The position numbers were made by a program, and so were the translations under genes. This document shows, piece after piece, positions 1 to 7,633 of a stretch of 64,000 nt of DNA. This stretch comes from Flavobacterium sp. BFFFF1 (GTDB lineage Bacteria; Bacteroidota; Bacteroidia; Flavobacteriales; Flavobacteriaceae). Every line of letters starts with the position of its first letter. The stretch's first letter is position 1. The notes beneath the pieces were generated by a model. That model ran no database searches. It saw nothing but the letters and a program-made list of their open reading frames with translations, and had not been told where the DNA came from. The stretch covers positions 62,001 to 126,000 of the forward strand of contig NZ_NKJE01000012.1 in the NCBI RefSeq assembly GCF_002256285.1, written 5' to 3'.

Positions 1-27
1 GCGGACTTCCTCAGCGCTCCGCGCTGA

Positions 28-93
28 AAATCAAAAGCCCTGAAAAAGAAAATTGAAAGCGAACTTTCTTTTCTTTTTCAGGGCTTTTGATTT
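28..93. terminator. Long perfect hairpin at the left edge of the island
   Basis: Two perfectly complementary 25-base arms (28-52 and 69-93) enclose a 16-base spacer that holds a second small stem (55-59 with 64-68). The top of the stem is rich in A and T, and both ends carry A or T runs, so it could terminate transcription from either side. On the minus strand it directly follows the tRNA 3'-end-like remnant at 98-119. It may therefore be the original terminator of the tRNA gene, displaced when the island integrated. The hairpin is seen directly; the role is inferred. Confidence 0.6.
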
Positions 94-97
94 ATTC

Positions 98-119
98 GTG
101 ACGCGAGAGGGTTCGAACG
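98..119 (-). repeat. tRNA 3'-end-like remnant, candidate left attachment site
   Basis: On the minus strand this reads as a T-loop (TTCGAAC) followed by CCTCTCGCGTCAC, closely matching the 3' end of the tRNA-Arg at 11941-12012. It differs by one missing G in the acceptor strand and two T-arm changes. There is no matching 5' T-stem and no rest of a tRNA, so it is a fragment. Tyrosine recombinases commonly integrate in the 3' end of tRNA genes and leave such a copy at the far end. The imperfect match means it could be a diverged site or the trace of another event. Confidence 0.5.
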
Positions 120-139
120 TAATTCGAAATCGGCTCTGT

Positions 140-191
140 TTGCGGGAGTTTACAAGGGTTAAAAAATTGAGGGGGTAACAATGGGGGTAAC
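140..191. repeat. Left copy of imperfect direct repeat at the island edge
   Basis: It starts with TTTGCGG, and about 31 bases later comes a pair of GGGGTAAC-type motifs (171-191). The right-end copy (11784-11837) has the same order, orientation and spacing. Paired short repeats just inside both ends fit arm-type binding sites of a tyrosine integrase or its accessory factor. The repeat is visible; the function is inferred. Confidence 0.5.
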
Positions 192-213
192 TATTTCAAT
201 TTTTTCATTAAAA

Positions 214-1473
214 TCATTTCCTGTTTGTGAAAATAATGACACTCTCTCTTAGCGATTTTACTTCTGGGCTATGTTTAGTTTTTCTTTTATTTATATAACG
301 CAAAACTCCTATTTCTTTTAAGTACCAACCAGCCTGAGCCCCAATGTCTCCTACAATCAAATCTACAGGTATTTCCATTCCTGCATAGGCTGAATTTGAT
401 ACTACAAACCATAGTTGTGCATCTTTTTGCGCTTTAGTTTTCAATAGTTTCAAGATGCTAAACATATCTTCAAAATATGCCTGTATCATCATCGGAATAT
501 TTTTATGCATCAGATTCTCTGCATTAGATTTAACATGTTCAATAGATTTTTGATAGAGTACTCCAAAATTTGCCAATGTAGGCTCCTCCCACTTTGCTTG
601 TATGTGAGACCTAACAGTTTTTAATCTTAAATCATAAAGTTGCTCGCTGGAATTAATAAATTTCCCTAGAAATAACTCTGGTCTATAAATATCCGTATAA
701 TCAAATGTATTTAAATATGGTGGAGAGGTAATACATAATTTAAACTTTTCAACCTTATTCTCTTTTAAAACTTTTCTACAATCACCATTTAGAATTGTCG
801 GCTTTGTAGTTATAATATGGCTTTGAATATCTTCTTTTATTGCATCAAGATTAGCCTGTAGAGATTTTTTAAAACTTTCATCATTTAATCCATTATTCTG
901 CCAATCATTATTATAACGGAAACATTTACCATCTCGTCTTGCGTTACAATTTTGAATTGCAGCAGAAATTAAAGAAAGACGATAAATTTCCTTTAGCTCT
1001 TTTGATTTTATAGTGTTTACTTTATCCCAACTAGTTTCAAAAGAATTTAATACCTCTGTATTGAATAGCCATTTTTTTAAATTTGCCTTTTCACTAAAGG
1101 TTGAGTATCCGATAAGTTTAGAACTAGAACTCATATCAGTATCAACTATCTTATCTGTCCATTTATCTAACTCTTTGACTTTTACATTTCTAGTTTTAGC
1201 TAATGACAAGAAGGAAGTAAATGGATTAACTTCAATTCCAAAAGAATTTATGCCGAGTGATGATGCTGTTAAAGTAGTAGTTCCTCCTCCATTGAACGGA
1301 TCTAATACGATATCATCTTTGCCAACTTCTGCAATTTCGATAGCCTTTTCTACTAACAAAGGAGAAAAACCCTCTTTATAATAATACCATCTATGTCTTG
1401 CAAGATCAACGGTGTTTTCAGAGTTGGAATAACCTCCATTTTTTAAACCAAAATTATCATTTATTATACTCAT
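214..1473 (-). CDS. SPPY-type DNA methyltransferase (N4-cytosine or N6-adenine)
   Basis: This 419-residue protein is a SAM-dependent amino-methyltransferase acting on DNA. The SAM-binding motif I reads DPFNGGGTT (residues 58-66) and the catalytic motif IV reads TSPPY (249-253). The N-terminal HRWYYYKEGFSP stretch is common in this group. SPPY is most frequent among N4-cytosine enzymes, but N6-adenine specificity cannot be excluded. About 180 residues between motifs I and IV could hold target-recognition sequence. It is the last gene of a four-gene operon, starting one base after the nuclease stop codon at 1475. The context suggests it marks host DNA to protect it from, or otherwise instructs, the ATPase-nuclease module upstream. 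The recognition sequence is unknown. Confidence 0.85.
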   Translation of the reverse strand: MSIINDNFGLKNGGYSNSENTVDLARHRWYYYKEGFSPLLVEKAIEIAEVGKDDIVLDPFNGGGTTTLTASSLGINSFGIEVNPFTSFLSLAKTRNVKVKELDKWTDKIVDTDMSSSSKLIGYSTFSEKANLKKWLFNTEVLNSFETSWDKVNTIKSKELKEIYRLSLISAAIQNCNARRDGKCFRYNNDWQNNGLNDESFKKSLQANLDAIKEDIQSHIITTKPTILNGDCRKVLKENKVEKFKLCITSPPYLNTFDYTDIYRPELFLGKFINSSEQLYDLRLKTVRSHIQAKWEEPTLANFGVLYQKSIEHVKSNAENLMHKNIPMMIQAYFEDMFSILKLLKTKAQKDAQLWFVVSNSAYAGMEIPVDLIVGDIGAQAGWYLKEIGVLRYINKRKTKHSPEVKSLRESVIIFTNRK

Positions 1474-1474
1474 T

Positions 1475-2539
1475 TTAACTGTATTTTGGTGTCATAAAAT
1501 ATCTTTGCGGGACTGCAAAATCCGTCCTTATAGAATGATATTCAGGGTTATAAACGATTTCTTGATTTAAAAAAGTCAATGCATCTGTAGAATTTAATGT
1601 TTCTACAGTCCCTTTATTGCAGCCCGCCCTCCTCGCATCAAAAACTACGAGATAACCCATAGTTGCATAAGTTGGAGATTGTATAAGATTTGCATCAAGA
1701 TAATCAGCTAATTGCTTAGCACCGGACAAAGCTCTTGCTGGATAAAACTTTTTTGTGAATTGTTTATTTCGATGTTTCAGGGATTTTCCTAGCCACTTAA
1801 TCTCAATCAATGCCAGTCTATTTGCTAATGCCCAAGTAACTTTTATGTCAACAGGGTGTGATTTGTCTACAATTTGTTCGGGTCTTATTTCAGCATTTCT
1901 TAGTTTAAGTTTCAAGAAATGTGTTAATGAATCCCGTAATATGTGCTCTGGCGCCTTTCTGAAAAAAAGCATATTACTATCAAACCAAACTCGTTGCAGA
2001 TATGGGCAATCTGAATGTTTGGCAACTTTTGTCTTATAATCTTCTAAAGCCAACTCTAGGCTTTTATAAGACTGTATGGCAAAATAGCTGTCGGAATCCG
2101 GAATCGGCTCAAGCCTGCTAACGGTAGTTTTGTTATATATAGATTCTACACCTTTCTGTTTATCAAAATTATAAATAATAGAATCTTTCCTAAGAGTCTC
2201 AATATCAATCTTATAATTTATCGATATATTTAATTCTCCATTCGACTTGATTTCGATAACGATGTCATCACCAGATAGAGGTGTAATGTTTTCATACGAA
2301 CTATATGTAGTTGGATTCGCGCCTATTAGAGCAGATAAATAATTAGTTTCCGTCAAGGCAGAATAAATTGTTACTGATTTAAAAGTATTATAAGCAAGGT
2401 ATCTGTAAATTAAACTTATAGTATCCGTAAATTTCGTAACGTCTGTTAATTGAATACCATAATCTGATACCACAACTACAGCAAAGTGAAGTTGGGCAAT
2501 TTTTTTGAAATATTCTATCCCTCTTTGGTCGTTTATCAT
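1475..2539 (-). CDS. PD-(D/E)XK nuclease-like protein of the ATPase operon
   Basis: A 354-residue protein without a family I can name outright. The C-terminal part has the signature of a PD-(D/E)XK fold: E199, D231 (in HPVDIKV), E246-x-K248 (LIEIKW) and a following QLADY motif at 276-280 typical of RecB-like members. The N-terminal 190 residues look like a separate alpha/beta domain that could bind the partner proteins. It overlaps the upstream small protein by four bases and ends one base before the methyltransferase. It is probably the DNA-cutting effector of the system, comparable to the LmuA nuclease of Lamassu. The fold call rests on motif spacing alone. Confidence 0.65.
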   Translation of the reverse strand: MINDQRGIEYFKKIAQLHFAVVVVSDYGIQLTDVTKFTDTISLIYRYLAYNTFKSVTIYSALTETNYLSALIGANPTTYSSYENITPLSGDDIVIEIKSNGELNISINYKIDIETLRKDSIIYNFDKQKGVESIYNKTTVSRLEPIPDSDSYFAIQSYKSLELALEDYKTKVAKHSDCPYLQRVWFDSNMLFFRKAPEHILRDSLTHFLKLKLRNAEIRPEQIVDKSHPVDIKVTWALANRLALIEIKWLGKSLKHRNKQFTKKFYPARALSGAKQLADYLDANLIQSPTYATMGYLVVFDARRAGCNKGTVETLNSTDALTFLNQEIVYNPEYHSIRTDFAVPQRYFMTPKYS

Positions 2540-3147
2540 ATCCTAACAACACTATTTTCTTTATTTAATGATTCAATCCAAACAACTGCCGGAATCAATA
2601 AATCACTAAACTTATCTTCAAGCGCAACCTTCAACAACGAAAATTGATTGTGAAGAGATTTTGTAGCCGGATTACTTTCTTCAAGTAAACTTCGCCTATT
2701 CACTGTATTATTTGCAGATTTTAAAACTGGTTCATTACTAATAGCATCTTTTACAATGCCAAAAGGCATTAATGATAAACTTTTACAAGAAGCCTCCAAA
2801 TATGGTATACGCCATGAAAATTTATATAAAGTACTATACAATTCTAACATTTTTTCTCCATTAGGCAATAAATTGTAATACCCATCAACACCTTCAGATT
2901 TACATAACGAGCCATTAGAACATAAAGCATTTAAAGCCTTGTCCAAATCGGTTGAAATAGGGCTTCCTAAACTACTTTTTATGAATCCATATTCCCAATT
3001 ATCAATCATTTTGCCATCGTATAATGAAAGTAAACAACTTAAATAGGAAAAAAAATTTATCTCTGATAACGAAAAATCCTCTATTTTAAACTGTAATTTA
3101 TTTCCAATGTATAGCATATCGAAAACTGCTTCAGACTTCATACTCAT
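2536..3147 (-). CDS. Small winged-helix-like middle component of the ATPase operon
   Basis: A 203-residue protein of unknown family. Residues about 30-105 have the helix-helix-helix-wing pattern of a winged helix, ending in a hairpin-like GYYNLLPNGEKML stretch; the rest is mostly helical. Size, position and overlap (four bases with the ATPase stop codon, four with the nuclease start) match the small middle component of ABC-three-component systems or LmuC of Lamassu. It would link the ATPase to the effector. M3 is a possible alternative start. Homology to those families is inferred from context and needs profile comparison. Confidence 0.5.
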   Translation of the reverse strand: MSMKSEAVFDMLYIGNKLQFKIEDFSLSEINFFSYLSCLLSLYDGKMIDNWEYGFIKSSLGSPISTDLDKALNALCSNGSLCKSEGVDGYYNLLPNGEKMLELYSTLYKFSWRIPYLEASCKSLSLMPFGIVKDAISNEPVLKSANNTVNRRSLLEESNPATKSLHNQFSLLKVALEDKFSDLLIPAVVWIESLNKENSVVRI

Positions 3148-5087
3148 TCGTTAAGTTTATTTTCAATATTTTGATATGCTTCTTCAATCCGTAAACTTTC
3201 TTGCTGTTGAACATCAGATAAAGTTGTCCAGTTAGTCATTCTTTCTATCTTCATATTTTCATCTTTGCAGATATGTGCCAATTCCAACAATAATTGTGAA
3301 CTATTAATGTTGGCTGTCATAATAAGTTTATGGTTAGATTTTGCAAAATCAGCAAACATTTTACCTGCACGACTTTCATAGGCAATATCCAACGAGCCTT
3401 CTGGAGTATCTATTAAAAATGTCGCGGAATTAGCGCTTAATTCAATTAACGCCATTCGCAGGGCTATATCTATAAAATATCTTTGGCTTTCTGATAACTG
3501 AAATGAATCTTTTCTTTTCGAATCTTCAATATCTAAAAATAAACTTGCCCCTTTAGTCACATTACTAAGACCAATAGTAATATTAAGTCCTAAAAAGCTT
3601 TTTGCATAGTTATTAAACGTGGGGATAAATTTAGATTCAGCGTCAGAGAATCCTTGGTTTAATTCAATTTCGAGAATATCTAACTCTTTTCTTGCCTTAT
3701 TTCTTTTTTCATAAGCATCATCCTTTTGTTTGACAAATGCACTGATTGTATCTTCATACCTTTTTATCACAGCGTTTAGCTGTACATTATCTCTTAGGCT
3801 GTTTATACTCTGAATTATCTCTAAATTATCTTTTTCAATTTCGTCAATCCTAGAGCCAACAGATTTCAACGAGTCAACAGAAACATTTTCGTTTTCAATA
3901 AAACGATCTTTTCTACTTTGAGCAGTTTTAATATTGTTAGATATTTCCATCAATTTTTCATCGATGTTTTTTAATTCCTCGAAATACTGTTGATTGTTTT
4001 TTTCTTCCGTTGATTGTTGTCTTTGCTGATTAATTTCATTGACTAATTTGTCAATTAAATCCTGAAAATCTTTTGAAGAATATATTCTAATCTTTAATTC
4101 ATTTAAAATATTAATAACGACGGGGTTTTTTTCAATCGGAACATCTTCTTTTAATGATTTATTAAAAATTATTTCGTACTCACTTCTCAATGATGAAGCC
4201 TGGAGAGATAAATCTGAAATAACTAAATCACACTCTTTAATTTCTTCTCTAGCTCTATTTATCGCTAAATTTAATTCATCTGTTTCTTCGAGTAAAGATT
4301 TGTGTGTTTCGGCAAGCTCAATATTTGACGCATCATTTATATCAATAGATTGCATCTCCTTTTTTATAGTATTTAATTCGCTCCTAGTTTTTGTTATTTG
4401 CCATTGTAGATTACGAGCATCCGAATCAGACTTATTAAATTCTTTGCGTAATCTATCTGCAGATTTCGCCTTATTTGCATCTACACCAAAAAACAAATAC
4501 AAAACTCTTTCCATTAGGCTTTCATCCCAAAATAAAAGTTGATGTGTTTCGTCAAAAGTGAATAAATAGGATTGCAAAAAAACAAACTGATCAAATTGGG
4601 AGAGATTTACATCTTTAGTGAAATTAACTTTATATAACTCATTAATCTCCGAATGCGACATACTCTCATTCGCTTCAATCACTCCATCGGGCGAAGTTTT
4701 TTTAAAGCCTCTAAGTTCGTCAGGTTCAAAAAAGCCTCGAGTTATACTATAATCGTAAATACCGACCGTGAATTCGACTGTAACTTGTGAGAGGTCAAGA
4801 TTATCTTCTGAAATCCTTCCATCAAAATAAGTGGCAGCAAAACCCTTGCTTTGATTATAAAATTTTGGTATCTCGTTATATTGTGTGAATTTACGATTTG
4901 GGTTTTTTACTATTCCGGTTAGTGCATAATTTATTATTGTTATAAAAGTAGACTTTCCCAATCCATTAGCTCCGGCAAGGCAGAAAACATTTTTCGTTAA
5001 ATCTATATCAAGAAAATCTGCTTTTTTATAAAGACTGAAATATTCAATTTTAATTTTTTTTATTACTGGGAAATCAAACTTTTTCAT
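3144..5087 (-). CDS. SMC/RecN-like ABC ATPase with coiled coil, defence type
   Basis: A 647-residue ABC-type ATPase. The Walker A motif GANGLGKST is at residues 39-47. A long coiled coil (about 205-300 and 335-490) flanks a short non-coiled hinge. The ABC signature region FQLSESQRYFIDIALRM and the Walker B/D-loop FLIDTPEGSLD follow near the C-terminus. There is no CxxC zinc hook at the hinge, so it is not a Rad50. The protein is shorter than a chromosomal SMC. It is the first gene of the four-gene operon, after a 113-base gap, and probably senses foreign DNA or replication intermediates and controls the nuclease. The closest described arrangements are Lamassu (LmuB) and the ABC-three-component systems. 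Confidence 0.8.
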   Translation of the reverse strand: MKKFDFPVIKKIKIEYFSLYKKADFLDIDLTKNVFCLAGANGLGKSTFITIINYALTGIVKNPNRKFTQYNEIPKFYNQSKGFAATYFDGRISEDNLDLSQVTVEFTVGIYDYSITRGFFEPDELRGFKKTSPDGVIEANESMSHSEINELYKVNFTKDVNLSQFDQFVFLQSYLFTFDETHQLLFWDESLMERVLYLFFGVDANKAKSADRLRKEFNKSDSDARNLQWQITKTRSELNTIKKEMQSIDINDASNIELAETHKSLLEETDELNLAINRAREEIKECDLVISDLSLQASSLRSEYEIIFNKSLKEDVPIEKNPVVINILNELKIRIYSSKDFQDLIDKLVNEINQQRQQSTEEKNNQQYFEELKNIDEKLMEISNNIKTAQSRKDRFIENENVSVDSLKSVGSRIDEIEKDNLEIIQSINSLRDNVQLNAVIKRYEDTISAFVKQKDDAYEKRNKARKELDILEIELNQGFSDAESKFIPTFNNYAKSFLGLNITIGLSNVTKGASLFLDIEDSKRKDSFQLSESQRYFIDIALRMALIELSANSATFLIDTPEGSLDIAYESRAGKMFADFAKSNHKLIMTANINSSQLLLELAHICKDENMKIERMTNWTTLSDVQQQESLRIEEAYQNIENKLNE

Positions 5088-5106
5088 CTATGATATATTG
5101 TTTAAA

Positions 5107-5157
5107 CAGAAATAAAAACAGGCTTTTTTGTGATATATTTCATTCGCTCATTGCGAA
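5107..5157 (-). promoter_or_regulatory. Possible promoter and inverted repeat upstream of the ATPase operon
   Basis: On the minus strand TATTTCTG (5107-5114) differs by one base from the Bacteroidota -7 element TAnnTTTG and lies about 20 bases upstream of the ATPase ATG. Behind it an inverted repeat TTCGC/GCGAA (5143-5147 and 5153-5157) sits where an operator or -33 region would be. Together with the 113-base gap this suggests that the operon has its own promoter. Confidence 0.35.
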
Positions 5158-5200
5158 CGAAGTTAGTAAAAAATAAACCTTTTTTAAAGTTTTTTTATTA

Positions 5201-6412
5201 TTAATATTTGTTGCTAATCCTAGCAATTCTATCACGTAGTTGCTGGATTGTCAAAAATTCATTGTCAAGTTTTGTATGCAACATTCGATGACAATTTGAG
5301 CAAACTAATGCTAAGTCTTGCAACTTTGTAACTCTTGAACCAATTTGTCCAATTGGTAATAAGTGATGACATTCAATAAAATTGGATTCATAAATTTTAG
5401 AAAATGAAAATTCACAAACCTCGCAATGTAAAGTATTGCTTAAAATTGCCTGAGCTTTTTTTTCAAAAACAATTTTTCTATTTCTTTCTTTCACGATATG
5501 AGAAACTAAACGCAAACCTCCTTCAATTGCTGAAATATCAGAACCTAAATCCTCGGATTCGTTTATCGCATTAGAAGTATTTATAACAGATTCTTGTTCT
5601 GCAGAAATAAAATATGGTTCGAATTTTTTCCAAATATCAAATTTTAAGGAATCTATATTTTGAATATTTTTGATATTTTCAAGTTTGCAAGCGTTTCCTT
5701 GTGTGAATCCAGCAAAATTTAACCTGCCCAATAATGTTGTTGAAACTTCTATTAGGCTTATATGGTTAGTTTTAGCAACAATTTTTACCCTTCTTCCATA
5801 ACGGTAATCTGCTCTAACATTTTCATCTACTTCATCAATATCTATCGGCGAAACTAGATGGCTAAATACAGGGATGCCTTTAACCTTTTGATATAGCAAA
5901 ATTAAATCTCCAATTTTAGGACTTGATAGATTAGTCCTATGTTTGGTGGGGAAGTTTAAAACAAACTCATTACCGTCAAAATTTAAATATGCTTCTCCGG
6001 ATTCTGTATTTGTAACATTTTTAATCCAAACTATGTCAGAAGGTGTAAAAATCTTAGATACAATTGGATTTTTGTGTTTTCTAATTTCGAATTTTTTTGA
6101 TGAGTTTAAGAAAATTTCCCAAATACCATGCTCTTCTATATCGTACTTTGAGACTTCTCCTCTTCCAGTCGTAAATAACAAATCGTAGTCAGAATTAGAA
6201 TCAGTAAATCTTGGTTTTTGATTTTGCGGATAATTTATTCTTGACTTATGATTTACTGACAAAACTTGCATTTGGTCGGTAAGTGTTTGAGAATTGATTT
6301 CTCCCCATTTCGAAAGTATATATGTTTTTATTTCCTTGTAAGAAGCTACTCCATTTAAATTCTCAACAGCTTCTTTTATCATTTGCCAAACAAAAGGTTT
6401 TTTTGTAATCAT
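5201..6412 (-). CDS. HNH endonuclease with N-terminal winged helix, restriction type
   Basis: A 403-residue protein with three visible parts. Residues 5-70 form a winged-helix-like domain (VWQMIKEAVENLNG...) found at the N-terminus of several restriction nucleases. Residues about 95-205 look like a beta-rich reader domain, possibly PUA/EVE-like. The C-terminus holds an HNH nuclease: C330-x2-C333, the ECHH pair at 348-351, and CSNCH at 371-375, so both the catalytic histidines and a zinc site are present. Domain order suggests a modification-dependent (type IV-like) restriction enzyme that cuts modified phage DNA. It lies 19 bases after the AbiV-like gene and upstream of the ATPase operon. The reader domain assignment is tentative. 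Confidence 0.7.
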   Translation of the reverse strand: MITKKPFVWQMIKEAVENLNGVASYKEIKTYILSKWGEINSQTLTDQMQVLSVNHKSRINYPQNQKPRFTDSNSDYDLLFTTGRGEVSKYDIEEHGIWEIFLNSSKKFEIRKHKNPIVSKIFTPSDIVWIKNVTNTESGEAYLNFDGNEFVLNFPTKHRTNLSSPKIGDLILLYQKVKGIPVFSHLVSPIDIDEVDENVRADYRYGRRVKIVAKTNHISLIEVSTTLLGRLNFAGFTQGNACKLENIKNIQNIDSLKFDIWKKFEPYFISAEQESVINTSNAINESEDLGSDISAIEGGLRLVSHIVKERNRKIVFEKKAQAILSNTLHCEVCEFSFSKIYESNFIECHHLLPIGQIGSRVTKLQDLALVCSNCHRMLHTKLDNEFLTIQQLRDRIARISNKY

Positions 6413-6431
6413 CTTTATTTTCTAAATAATA

Positions 6432-7127
6432 TTAAATTTCCGCAACTGTAAGCTTCATAATCGCTTGTAAATCATTTTTAAAATTTTCAATTTCATTCAA
6501 GTTATAATGCCGTTTCAAACTCGGATGAAACAAAATATTGAAAAATTTGTAAACTCTGAAAATCCTGTCCACAATCATCCTTGTTTTGTTATAGGAATAT
6601 TCGCCGATTACTATTTCTGGAATTAATAATGAATCTCTGTAATCAACATAAAAGCCTTGGTTTTTAAGGTCGTTGAAGGATTCTAACTCATTTGTCCTAT
6701 TTACGGATTCTATAAACGGGACAGCAGCATTTTTAAAATCTATCAAACAATTCATTGTATCGTTCAACCATTCATATTTAGTGTTAAATAACATTGCAGG
6801 TTCTTGAGTATCGTATTTTTCAAATGCTTCAAATAGGCCAGCACTCAACTCAAGTAACTTAGCTAACTGATGCCTAATCTTATGGTCAGAAAAAAACCGC
6901 TTGGCATTTTCCATTCTATAAGTGTCAAACCCTTCCGAATGTAACAAAACTAAAATAGCTTTTACAATTTCTTCTGAACTTAATATAAGCAAAGATGTAG
7001 CGGTGCTGTAGGATTTATTTACTTCAGCAATTAGTGTGGCATCCTGTTTAAGCTTACGAGCATTTTTGTATATGGCTTCGTGTATTCCTTTTGATTTTTG
7101 CGGCGATATATTTAGAAAACTTGACAT
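6432..7127 (-). CDS. AbiV-like abortive infection protein
   Basis: A 231-residue, mostly helical protein. The N-terminal half carries the pattern of the AbiV family: a helix with repeated A-x2-L-x-x-D spacing, then SYSTATSLLILSSEEIVKA, with the conserved E-E-x-x-K on the second helix. AbiV of Lactococcus stops phage multiplication by interfering with phage protein synthesis. Here it is the first gene of a probable two-gene unit with the HNH nuclease (19-base gap), inside a defence block. No promoter of the usual type is obvious upstream. The family call is by pattern only. Confidence 0.65.
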   Translation of the reverse strand: MSSFLNISPQKSKGIHEAIYKNARKLKQDATLIAEVNKSYSTATSLLILSSEEIVKAILVLLHSEGFDTYRMENAKRFFSDHKIRHQLAKLLELSAGLFEAFEKYDTQEPAMLFNTKYEWLNDTMNCLIDFKNAAVPFIESVNRTNELESFNDLKNQGFYVDYRDSLLIPEIVIGEYSYNKTRMIVDRIFRVYKFFNILFHPSLKRHYNLNEIENFKNDLQAIMKLTVAEI

Positions 7128-7633
7128 GATTTAATTTTTTAAGACTTAAAATAACGCCTACAATTAACGAAATTATTCTCATGTATATACTTGCGCCGAA
7201 AAACTATTCTAATCTCGCTACAAGTCTAAAATCGTCTTTGTTCTTTATAAAATATCATATCTGAAAGTTTTTCTGAAGCTATGAATCTGGAATTTAAAAA
7301 CGTCTCATAATTATATAATAAGAACTTATCACATGTTATGGAAATTTTGAATTGCACTCGAATTCAGCGAACCGTTCTAATAAATGCAAGAGTTTGCAGA
7401 AAATGTTATTTGACAAATGACCATATATTTATTGAACTTGTCATCATATGGGTTTTTACTTCAATTATATGCGATTAGGTTATATGTCAATAGGGTTAAT
7501 ACAACAAGGTAGAAGAGTACTATGTACTCTTCCACCTCAAGAGCTATTAATCTAGATTAATAGCGTTATTCTCTTATATGTTATATACTTCTTTTTAGTA
7601 TGATATTACTCTTATTATATATATCGTAATCAA
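7128..7633. other. Non-coding gap between AbiV-like gene and Rep-like gene
   Basis: This 506-base, very A+T-rich stretch has no credible reading frame. Its only clear structure is the pair of palindromes at 7508-7564, nearest the Rep-like gene. Several near repeats of TTACTCTTATTATATA character lie at 7565-7630. Confidence 0.6.
7508..7564. repeat. Two adjacent palindromes downstream of the Rep-like gene, candidate origin or terminator
   Basis: The first is a stem of 13-base arms (7508-7520 and 7524-7536) with one mismatch and a 3-base loop. The second is a perfect 22-base palindrome at 7543-7564. They are only six bases apart and about 70 bases beyond the end of the replication-initiator-like gene. 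Extrudable hairpins in such a place could be a replication origin for a rolling-circle type initiator, a resolution site, or a transcription terminator. No long T run follows either stem, which argues somewhat against simple termination. Confidence 0.5.

Noticed and set aside
3144..5087. ATPase read as RecN or Rad50 of general DNA repair
   Set aside because: It has no zinc hook, is tightly linked to nuclease and methyltransferase genes, and lies in an A+T-rich island.
3144..6412. ATPase plus HNH nuclease read as a Septu system
   Set aside because: Septu needs an ATPase directly coupled with a small HNH protein. Here the HNH gene is upstream, is larger with its own N-terminal domain, and is 113 bases away, while the ATPase is coupled to two other partners.
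7565..7633. A+T-rich near repeats considered as a CRISPR-like array
   Set aside because: Units are short, irregular and without unique spacers; no cas genes are present anywhere in the window.
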